The notes under the pieces were generated by a model. The model saw only the letters and a list, made by a program, of their open reading frames with translations. It had not been told where the DNA came from and made no database searches. The position numbers and the translations under genes are program-made. Shown here in pieces: positions 12,126 through 21,560 of a stretch of DNA of 64,000 nt (positions are counted from its first letter, which is position 1; every line of letters begins with the position of its first letter). Origin of the DNA: Saccharum officinarum (Eukaryota > Streptophyta > Magnoliopsida > Poales > Poaceae); assembly GCA_020631735.1 (NCBI GenBank), contig CM036159.1, forward strand, positions 17,399,511-17,463,510, read 5' to 3'.

Positions 12126-12740
12126 ATGGCACGTACCAAGAGGACCGCTCGTAAGTCCACTGGGGGCAGGGCACCGCGTCACCAGCTCGCTCCACGTGAG
12201 CCCCGCCCTGAGCCTACTGAGGTGGAAAGGCTGAGGGCAGAGCTGGCAGAGGTGACTGCTGCTAGGGATGCAGCACGGCAACAACTGGAACAAGTGATTC
12301 ATGATCGTGATCAAGAAACGCTTGCAGTCCAGAGGTTGACAGTAGCAAACCGCAACTGTCAACGCATGTTGGTCCGTGTGATGGAACAGAGGGATGAAGC
12401 CTGGCACGAGGAGAACGTTCTGAGAGCTCGCCAGTTTGAGCTCGAGCAACAGTTAGAAAATGCTGAAGAATACAATGACAACCTTCATGAAGAAGTGCAT
12501 CGCCTGAATAACGAGCTTAATCCCCTGCTGCCTCGAAACAACAACGTCGATGAGGACATGGGTTCGGGAATCTTCATGGCTGAGGATGATGATGAAGTAG
12601 AGGTTGATGGACCACAGGATGCCCCACCTGCAGAAGCACCAGAGGAAGAGCCAGAAGAAGAAGAAGACGAGGAGTTAGAGCCTGTCAGTGATGAGGACGG
12701 CGGGGAGATCCATGACACCGACTCGGAGGATGATGCTTAG
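12126..12740 (+). CDS. Extra ORF of element D: histone H3-tail mimic with coiled coil and acidic tail
   Basis: Intact 204-residue ORF, apart from gag, between the primer-binding site and gag. I chose ATG 12126 because it directly follows CTACAG and starts the H3 match. After the initiator Met, residues line up with histone H3 positions 1-23: ARTK, then R for Gln5, TARKSTGG, R for Lys14, APR, H for Lys18, QLA, P for Thr22 and R for Lys23 (18 of 23 identical). Lys4, Arg8, Lys9, Ser10 and Thr11 are kept; three acetylation lysines are gone. Residues of about 30-135 form a heptad-rich coiled coil, and about 150-204 are strongly acidic with long Glu/Asp runs. A likely role is chromatin or histone-modifier interaction, or competition for methyl-lysine readers (inference). 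An extra ORF ahead of gag is known in some rice gypsy elements of the RIRE3/RIRE8 group; whether they share this N-terminus I cannot check. The H3-like part may be a captured histone exon. Confidence 0.85.
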   Translation: MARTKRTARKSTGGRAPRHQLAPREPRPEPTEVERLRAELAEVTAARDAARQQLEQVIHDRDQETLAVQRLTVANRNCQRMLVRVMEQRDEAWHEENVLRARQFELEQQLENAEEYNDNLHEEVHRLNNELNPLLPRNNNVDEDMGSGIFMAEDDDEVEVDGPQDAPPAEAPEEEPEEEEDEELEPVSDEDGGEIHDTDSEDDA

Positions 12741-13398
12741 AGTAGTCATCACGTGCCTTTAATGTTAGGATCGTCTTTTGGGCCCTCCCTGTGAAGGAGT
12801 GAGGCCTTGTAATAACTTGACTTTGGGATGTAAGGTTGAACCGTATGTTTCCTGAATGTAGTTTGAACCTGTTAATTTCGATCACAACTTGATGTCTTAT
12901 TATGTTGCGTTCGATGATGGTGTCACGATTAGCACCCTTCGGTGCCGCGACGAAACCGAGGGCCTCCTATGGCGCGCGACATAAGGCTGTGCTGCTTGGC
13001 ACGCGCAGGTATCGAGGTGGCTAGTCATGATCCACCATGGAACTCTTCATTGAGAAGTCTCTTTGTGGTCAGTTTGAAGTAGCCTTTCACAGTCAACTAA
13101 AAATCTTGAGATCGAATCCAAGTACCGTGCAAAAGGTCAAAAATCACGTAGATAGCAACGTAAACGGTCCGGTAACCGTTGTGCTCCCCGTGAGTAAGCT
13201 TTTATCAAAGAGCATCTTGTTGGATTACCAAGTATGATCTCGTCAAACGATGCGCTAGAATGGATTGTGCGGTTGTGGTGAATTATTGTGCCTTAATTAT
13301 TATGAGAAATCTATTCATACAGTCAGAATGACATTTCGCAATAATTCATCTACAAATTTCCCACATCATCAGTGCTCATTGGCTATGCATTTTTGCAG
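12741..13398 (+). other. Spacer between the extra ORF and gag in element D
   Basis: 658 bases with no supported gene. The region around 13007 (GCAGGTATCGAGGTGGC) matches the first bases after the N gap at 16950 in element C, so the spacer is conserved between relatives. It ends in TTTTTGCAG just before the gag ATG, an acceptor-like sequence. GCAG followed by GTATCG at 13007 could be a donor. Confidence 0.5.
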
Positions 13399-14376
13399 AT
13401 GTCGTACAATCTACGCCGGGGTCGTGGAAATGAGGAGGAGGAACAGCCGCCCCTCCGCCACCACCTACTCCGACCGAATTGATGCAGACAGTGGTCGAAG
13501 GGCAGCGCATGTTGGCGGATGCTATGCGCCAGCTGGCTAACCGGGAGGCTCGTCCTGGCCGCCAGGGCCCAGAACCCAATCAATACAGTGATTTCAAGGA
13601 CTTTCTGGATACTAAGCCCCCGCTCTTCAAGGAAGCGGAAGAACCACTGCAAGCTGATGAGTGGTTAAATACTATTGAGCAAAAGTTTCGTCTGCTACGC
13701 CTAACTGATGAGCTGAAGACTGAATATGCTTCTCACCAGTTGCATGGTCCAGCGGGTATTTGGTGGAGCCACTATCGTTCCACACTGCCTGCCAATGTTC
13801 CGATTGCTTGGGATCAGTTTAAGGCGGCATTCCGGGGAAATTATATCCCTCCCGGTCTTATGGCAATCAAGCACACAGAGTTTATGAGGCTGTCGCAAGG
13901 AAACAAAAGCCTGACTGAATACTTGCAGTCCTTCAATAACCTGGCAAGGTATGCCACAGAGTTTGTGGATACCGATGCCAAAAAGATTGCTAGCTTCAAA
14001 AGGGGCCTCGGCCCAAAACTGATGAAAACAATGGGCACTAGCAAATGTACTACTTTCAATGATTTCATCAGCGATGCTTTGACCCAGGAGAACAACAATA
14101 CTATTTATTCTGCCTCTAAGAGCCGTAAAAGGGCCCTTGAGGCAAGTGCTTCTCAGTCAAGGGCTTAGCGGCACCGAGGTCTTCCCCTCGCCCTCCTGCC
14201 ACAAATGCTAAGTTCCGTCCTCCACAAAAGAAGGTGCCAATGAAAACTGGGTTTCGTAAGGCATATACAGTGGCTCTGCCAAAGAGTAATGCGGGCCAAG
14301 GCAGCTCCAGTGTTCCCCTAGCAACATGCCTTGCTGGAACTGTAACAAGCCAGGCCATTGGTCCAGGAACTGTCCG
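13399..14376 (+). pseudogene. Element D gag with zinc knuckle (frameshifted)
   Basis: The ATG at 13399 follows TTGCAG, at the same place as in element C. The first frame breaks after about 27 residues. The capsid-like part continues in another frame from about 13479: PPLFKEAEEPLQADEWLNTIEQKF, WWSHYRSTLP, FKAAFRGNYIP, SLTEYLQSFNNLARYA, as in the retrotransposon gag family. That frame stops at 14166-14168. The nucleocapsid CCHC knuckle CWNCNKPGHWSRNC (about 14329-14370) is in yet another frame. Gag would build the particle and bind RNA. At least two frameshifts make it non-functional. Confidence 0.85.
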
Positions 14377-16849
14377 TACCCTAAGAAAAATGTCAACCAG
14401 GGTAGTCGTCAGGGACACGCCCATTATAACAGCATTGAGGAAATTCCATCTGGTGAGGTGGTCACCGCTGGTAAGTTTCTAGTTGACCAACACCCCGCAG
14501 TGGTACTTTTTGATTCAGGTGCTTCGCATTCCTTTATCAGTCCTAAGTTTGCATCTAAATTTGCACACAAGTTGCATACTGTTGAAGGTGTGGGTTATTG
14601 TATTAGCGCTGCAAGTGGGAATATTTCCACAAACAAAGTAGTGGGGAACCTTAAGTTTGAGATAGAAGGGCGAAGTTATTCGCTTGCCCTATTGGTTTTT
14701 ACCTGGTTTAGACATAGATGTTATCTTGGGCATGAATTGGATGAGTCAGAATGGGGTACTCATTGACACATCCGCTCGGGTAGTTATGCTCAGAGATCCT
14801 ACAGATCAAAAGGGTTTTCTAGTACAACTTCCCAGAAAGGTTGAATTGTCGGGGAAAATTCATGCTGTGCAAGCAAAGGCGTTGGCCGAAATTCCAGTAG
14901 TAAATGAGTTTTCGGACGTTTTTCCCGATGATTTGCCAGGACTCCCTCCGGATCGGGATGTGGAGTTTAAAATTGAGTTGTTGCCTGGCACGGCTCCCAT
15001 CTCTAGGAGACCCTATAGGATGCCTCCAAATGAACTCGCTGAACTTAAGGTGCAATTGAATGAACTTTTGAAGAAGGGGTTGATTCGTCCTAGTTCATCG
15101 CCGTGGGGATGTCCTGCTATCTTTGTAAAGAAGAAGGATCAGTCGTTGCGGATGTGCGTAGATTATAGACCTCTCAATGCAGTCACTGTCAAAAATAAGT
15201 ACCCTCTACCGCGAATCGACATCTTGTTCGATCAGTTGTCTAAAGCTAAAGTTTTCTCCAAGATCGATCTAAGATCGGGCTACCATCAAATTAAAATTCG
15301 CCCGGAAGATGTTCCAAAGACAGCCTTTTCTACCAGATACGGTCTTTATGAGTATCTTGTTATGTCCTTCGGCTTGACAAATGCCCCCGCACACTTCATG
15401 TACTTGATGAATTCGGTGTTTATGCCTGAATTGAACAAGTTTGTGGTGGTATTTATTGATGACATCCTGGTATACTCTGTGAATGAGGAGGATCACGCTG
15501 AACATCTGCGTATAGTCCTCACAAGACTGCGTGAACATCAACTATATGCAAAGTTCAGTAAGTGCGAATTCTGGCTTCGTGAAGTACCTTTCCTTGGGAA
15601 TGTGTTGTCCGATGGAGGAATTATGGTGGACCCCGCCAAGGTACAGGAAGTACTGAACTGGAAGGCTCCTATCTCGGTTCACGAGGTCCGAAGTTTTCTT
15701 GGTTTGGATGGCTATTATCGTCGCTTCATCCCGGATTTCTCCAAAATAGCCAAGCCAATGACTCGGTTGCTGCAAAAAGACACCAGGTTTGTCTGGACTC
15801 CTGAGTGTGATGCGGCTTTTCACCAACTGCGAACCCTCCTAACCTCAGCTCCGGTTTTGGCACAACCGAATATTGAGAAACCATTTGATGTTTATTGTGA
15901 TGCCTCAGGCATAGGTTTGGGAGGTGTTCTGATGCAGGAAGGCCGAGTAATTGCATATACCTCTCGACAACTTCGGAAACATGAGGTGAATTATCCAACA
16001 CATGACTTAGAACTGGCTGCAGTTGTTCATGCTTTGAAAGTATGCGCGGCATTATCTGCTGGGAACTGTCTGCAATATCTACACCGATCATAAAAGCCTC
16101 AAATACATCTTCACTCAACCCGAGCTAAATATGCGTCAAAGAAGATGGCTCGAGTTGATTAAAGATTATAACCTTCAAGTGCACTATCATCCAGGAAAGG
16201 CAAATGTAGTTGCGGATGCTTTAAGCCATAAGTCTCATTGTCATTCCTTAGTTGAAACTGATTTTCATCGATCTCGCTTCTACATCCATCAGTCTTGTAC
16301 AACATCACTGTCAGTTGTACTCTCAAAAGCAGAATTATTGAGCTCCAAAAGACTGACACTGGTATATTCCACATCAAGCGTAAGATGAAAGAGCAAGAAA
16401 CTACACAGTTCAGGATAGATGAAGAGGGTGTACTATGGTTCAAGGATAGGTTAGTTGTGCCTAAGGACCGAGAGCTTCGAAATGATATTATGTCTGAAGC
16501 ACACTCCTCTAAGTTGTCCATCCATCCTGGCAGCAATAAGATGTATTATGATTTGAAGCCACTTTATTGGTGACCAAGATGCGGAAGAGATAGCTGCATA
16601 TGTTGCTAGATGTGACACCTGTTGCAGAGTTAAAGCTGTGCACATGAAAGCTGGCTACTTCAGCCACTTTCCATTCCAGGCTGGAAATGGAAGAGATAAG
16701 TATGGATTTCATTGTCGGACTTCTCCTACTGTCAAAATCATAACTCTATTTGGGTAATTGTTGATCGTTTGACCAAATCAGCTCACTTCATCCCAGTGAG
16801 AGTGGACTATCGTCCACTGACTATGCTGAGTGTACTTCATCAGATAGTC
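14377..16849 (+). pseudogene. Element D pol: protease, RT, RNase H, partial integrase
   Basis: Protease active site VLFDSGASHSFIS (about 14500-14545), then a frameshift near 14690. A long open stretch 14684-16093 carries the protease flap region, RT with [37 protein letters not shown] and FIDDILVYS, and the RNase H start [12 protein letters not shown]. It shifts frame at about 16040, recovers [29 protein letters not shown], then shifts again before the integrase zinc finger ([13 protein letters not shown]). The last residues before the gap are the DDE core start [19 protein letters not shown] and RNase H domains are otherwise well kept. The remainder is lost in the gap. Confidence 0.9.
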
Positions 16850-16949
16850 NNNNNNNNNNNNNNNNNNNNNNNNNNNNNNNNNNNNNNNNNNNNNNNNNNN
16901 NNNNNNNNNNNNNNNNNNNNNNNNNNNNNNNNNNNNNNNNNNNNNNNNN
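16850..16949. other. Assembly gap of 100 N
   Basis: Exactly 100 N, the usual placeholder for a gap of unknown size. To the left is the integrase of element D, to the right the pre-gag leader of element C. The true missing sequence should include the end and 3' LTR of D, the rest of element B and the 5' part of C, so it is probably tens of kilobases. Confidence 0.95.
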
Positions 16950-17187
16950 GTATCAAGGATTGCTAGTTATGATCCATTATGGAGCTACACCAATGTGTTA
17001 TCTTCTCGTAAACCTTTTCTCTGGATATTGTTCCCTATCTTATCAGAAGATCAGTACCTCAAACCAAGAGATTTCCTTCTTCTGAGTTGGAATTTGGATA
17101 GTGGATATAATCTCTTCCTCCTGCCTATATAATTCGTCAGCAGCCTTCCGATGTCATCAAACGCTTACTAGTTTCAACTACTTGCAG

Positions 17188-18108
17188 ATGTCTCGTCAAC
17201 TTCGCTCTAGCAGTCGGAGTCGTGACAATACAGGACTGTCATCGTCTCCTCCGCAACCTATCTCTGCTGAATTGCTGCAAATGATTGCCGAAAGTCAGCG
17301 AGCCTTGATGAGAGTGTCAGAAACCATGTCCATCAGGAACCTGAGCCTGCCCAGTACTATAGCAACTATAAAGATTTCTTGGATACTGAGCCTCCTATTT
17401 TTCGAGAGCAGAATGAACCACTACAAGCAGACGAATGGTTGAACACTAATCGAACAAAAGTTTCGCGTGCTCAAGGTGGCAGATGATATGAAAACAGAAT
17501 ATTGCTTCGAACAGTTGCAAGACCTGCAGGTGTTTGGTGGTGTCACTATCGGAGTACCCTGCCTAAGAATATGGAAGTTGTTTGGGATCAATTCAAAGAA
17601 GCATTCGGGGACATTACTTCCTGCTGGTCTCATGGCAATCAAGCACACCGAGTTATGAAGCTCACTCAAAGAGACAAAAGTGTAACAGAATATCTACACG
17701 CTTTCATCAACTTGTCAAGATATGCTCGGAATTGTTAATACGGAAATTAAGAAGATTGCAAGTTTCAAAGAGGGTTGTGTCCTAAATTGATGAAGGCCAT
17801 GTGCAATAGCAAGTGTGCAACTTTCAATGAGTTTGTCAGCGATACTATCCTTCAAGAGAACTGTAATGCTGTGTATGCTGTTTCTAAGAGCCAAGAGAAA
17901 TCTCGTGAATCTAATGCACCTACGACCCATACTCTGGTGGTGATTACACCTCAGTATTGTTCGCCTGACATATCTACCAGATATCACCCATATCAGAAAC
18001 AGGATCCGGTCAAGAGGAGCAGTATTAAGAAAGGAAAGCCTAAGGCACCGCCAAGTAACCGGCCATGTTGGAATTGCAAGATGTCAGGTCATTGGGCCAA
18101 AGATTGTC
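17188..18108 (+). pseudogene. Element C gag (decayed)
   Basis: The ATG at 17188 encodes MSRQLRSSSRSRDNTGLSSS, the same type of basic start as in element D. The capsid homology (ADEWLNT, the position of WWSHYRSTLP, SVTEYLHAFINLSRYA, KLMKAMCNSKCATFNEFVSD) is spread over several frames because of small indels between about 17340 and 17800. The CCHC knuckle CWNCKMSGHWAKDC lies at about 18066-18107 in an open stretch. Not functional. Confidence 0.8.
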
Positions 18109-21100
18109 CTCTTCCGCAGAAGAAATCAAATGATAATAAGGTAGATGTGTGTAAAGGGTATGTTCGTTACACCACGGTGGAATCCATTCCTACGGGTGAG
18201 ATTATCACTGCCGGTGCATTTTTAGTAACCAACACCCTGCAATTGTGTTGTTCGATTCAGGTGCTTCCCACTCTTTTATCAGTTCAACGTTTGCAGCCAA
18301 GCATGGTATGAAGGTCGTTACTTTAGATAATAGTGGTTATAATATTAGTTCTGCCGGAAATAATATTTCAACCAATCAGTTGGTCTTAGGAGCAAAGATC
18401 GAGATAGAGAAGACGTCTGTATGATCTAGATCTCGTGGTATTACCAGGATTGGGTCTAGATGTAATCTTAGGTATGAAGTGGATGAGTGGAAACGGTGTT
18501 CTGATCGATACCTCTACGAGAGTGGTTATGTTGAGGGATCCAAAAGATCAACAAGCTTTTCTAGTACAACTTCCTAGAGACATTAGTCCTCAGACTACAG
18601 TTAACGCTATGATAGCAAAAGCAAAAGAGATTGCAGAAGTTCCTGTAGTGTGTGAATTTCCAGATGTTTTTCCCGATGAGTTGCCAGGATTACCTCCAGA
18701 TCGTGATGTAGAATTCAAGATTGAGTTAATTCCAGGTACCGCACCAATTCCAAAAGACCGTATAGAATGCCGCCGAATGAGTTAGCTGAACTCAAGACCC
18801 AACTTAGTGACCTTTTATTAAAGGGGCTGATCCGACCTAGTTCTTCTCCGTGGGTTGTCCTGCTATCTTTGTGAAGAAGAAGGACCAGTCTTTACGTATG
18901 TGTGTAGACTATCGACCACTCAATGCAGTCACTATCAAGAACAAGTATCCGTTGCCTCGTATTGATATCTTGTTTGATCAGTTGTCTAAAGCAAAGGTGT
19001 TTTCAAAGATTGATCTGAGGTCTGGTTATCATCAAATTAAAATCCGTCCGGAAGACATACCAAAGACCGCTTTCTCTACCAGATACGGGTTATATGAATA
19101 TCTTGTCATGTCTTTTGGTCTGACCAATGCTCCTGCACATTTCATGTACCTGATGAATTCAGTATTCATGCAAGAGCTGGACCAGTTTGTGGTGATATTC
19201 ATTGATGATATTCTGATCTATTCTGAAAATGAAGAAGAACACGCCGAGCATCTGAGACTTGTTTTATCCAGATTGCGTGAACATAAGCTTTACGTCAAGT
19301 TCAGTAAATGTGAATTTTAGTTAAAGAAGGTACCTTTCCTCGGTCATGTATTGTCTGATGGGGGAATTTCAGTAGACCCGACTAAGGTACAGGACGTTTT
19401 GAATTGGAAGGCACCAACTACAGTCCATGAAGTTCGGAGTTTTCTTGGATTGGCTGGCTACTATCGTCGTTTTATTCAGGATTTCTCTAAAATAGCTAAG
19501 CCTATGACTCGACTACTTGAGAAGGATAGGAAGTTTGATTGAACTCCGGAGTGTGAACAAGCTTTCCGCACTCTACGGACCTTGTTGACATCAGCTCCTG
19601 TATTAGCGCAACCTGACATTGAAAAACCGTTTGATGTGTATTGCGATGCATCAGGTACTGGTTTAGGTGGCGTACTGATGCAGGGAGGTCGAGTTATTGC
19701 GTATGCTTCGCGTCAGTTAAGAAAACATGAAGTTAACTATCCGACTCATGACTTAGAGTTAGCTGCTGTAGTGCATGCTTTGAAAATCTGGAGACACTAT
19801 TTGCTTGGAAATATATGCAATATTTATACAGATCATAAGAGTCTTAAGTACATATTTACTCAACCTGAGTTAAATATGCGCCAGAGAAGATGGTTAGAGT
19901 TATCAAGGATTATAACCTCCAGGTGCATTACCATCCGGGTAAAGCAAATGTGGTTGCCGATGCCTTGAGTAGAAAATCTCACTGCAACTCTCTGATAGAA
20001 GAAGACTTTCATTTGTCCCACCTCTTACATCCTATTGTAATCCATCATATCACTGTAGATTGTTCTTTGAGAAGTAGAATCATTGAGTTACAGAAGACTG
20101 ATACTGGTGTATTTCACATCAAGAGAAAGATGAAAGAGCAAGAAACTAAACATTTTCGAATCGATGAGAAGGAAATTCTCTGGTTCAAAGATAGGCTCGT
20201 TGTGCCAAAAGATAAAGAGCTCAGAAATCAAATCTTATCTGAAGCTCATTCTTCTAAGTTGTCCATCCATCCTGATAGTAGTAAGATGTATCAGGACCTC
20301 AAGCCGTACTATTGGTGGACCAAGATGAAGAAGGAAATTGCAGCCTATGTCGCTAAGTGTGATAATTGTTGTAGAGTTAAGGCCATTCACATGAAGCCTG
20401 GTTTACTCCAGCCTTTGTCTGTTCTAGGTTTGAAATGGGACGACATTGTTATGGACTTTATTATCGGATTACCAACCACCCAAAAAGGTTTTGATTCTAT
20501 TTGGGTTATAGTTGATCGTTTAACAAAGTCTGCTCACTTTATCCCTGTGAAGAGTAACTATCACCCGCACCAGTATGCTGATATTTACTTCCAAGAAGTT
20601 GTACGCCTTCATGGAGTGCCTAAGTCTATTGTCTCTGACAGAGGGCCACAGTTTACTGCTCGTTTTTGGGAGCGCCTACATCAGAATCTTGGAACTAAAT
20701 TGGTCCGTAGTTCTGCTTATCATCCACAGACGTCAGGCAGACTGAGCGTGTGAATCAGATTCTTGAAGACATGCTTAGAGCTTCCATCATCTCTTGTAAT
20801 GGCTCCTGGGAGAAATGGTTGCCTCTCGCTGAATTCTCTTACAACAACAGTTATCAAGAGAGTATCCAAATGGCTCCTTTTGAAGCTTTATATGGTCGCA
20901 AGTGTAGAACTCCTTTGAACTGGTGGAACCAGGAGAAAGAAGATTTTATGGTATTGACTTTGTAAAAGAAGCCGAGGAGCAAGTTCGTGCTATACAGAAA
21001 AATATAACAGCTGCTCAGGCTAGACAAAAGAGCTACGCAGATAAGAGGAGAAAACCTATTGAGTTTGAAGTAGGTGACCATGTCTATCTGAAGGTGTCCC

Positions 21101-21560
21101 CTATGAGAGGAGTAAAACGTTTTGGGATCAAAAGAAAACTTGAGCCTCGATATGTTGGACCTTATCGGATTATTGAGAAAAGTGGAAGAGTAGCCTATAA
21201 GCTCAATCTACCTCGTGAAATGGGAGCTATTTTTCCAGTCTTCCATGTTTCTCGATTAAAGAAATGTCTCCGTCTTCCCGAAGAAAGAGTAGATGTGAGA
21301 CGCATCAAGTTGAAATCCGATCTTTCTTATGAGGAGAAACCGGTATATGTTCTGGATACTCTGGAAAGGGTGACTCGAAATCGAGTAGTCAAATTATACA
21401 AGGTGGTTTGGAGTAATCACGGTGAACGTGATGCAACTTGGGAAAGAGAGGATTATTTAAAGGACAACTATTCCGCTTTTTATGAAAAATGGTACGACTT
21501 TCAAATCTCGGGACGAGATTTTTATAAGGGGGAGGGCTGTAACACCCCTGGTGTTAGTTA
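18109..21560 (+). pseudogene. Element C pol: protease to chromodomain (stops and frameshifts)
   Basis: The protease DSGAS motif at about 18250 is out of frame with the preceding knuckle. RT runs 18850-19320 ([23 protein letters not shown]), with tryptophan-type codons changed to TAG at 19318-19320 and to TGA at 19540-19542. RNase H ([12 protein letters not shown]) is at about 19630. Integrase has the zinc finger CDNCCRVK, the DDE core [13 protein letters not shown] and VSDRGPQFTARFW, then a frameshift near 20735. From 20923 an open frame of 212 codons carries the GPY/F-type region and chromodomain (KVVWSNHGERDATWERED), ends in QISGRDFYKGEG and continues across the polypurine tract into the LTR. 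Confidence 0.9.
21524..21537 (+). other. Polypurine tract of element C
   Basis: ATAAGGGGGAGGGC lies directly before the TGTAACACC start of the 3' LTR and matches the tract of element B. Confidence 0.85.

Larger units (their letters stand above)
6510..16849 (+). mobile_element. Element D: Ty3/gypsy chromovirus with an extra ORF, cut by the gap
   Basis: Order on the plus strand: 5' LTR (6510-11347), primer-binding site (11350), extra ORF (12126-12740), gag from 13399, zinc knuckle, protease, RT, RNase H and part of integrase, ending at the N gap. It inserted into element B's pol; the flanking 5 bases 6505-6509 (CGTAC) are the expected left target duplication. Chromodomain-bearing relatives on both sides place it among chromoviruses, and the LTR length fits the Tekay/Del-like branch (established knowledge, not tested here). 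Its 3' LTR is not in the window: the LTR at 21538 is clearly diverged and is followed by GCGCC, not CGTAC. Confidence 0.85.
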
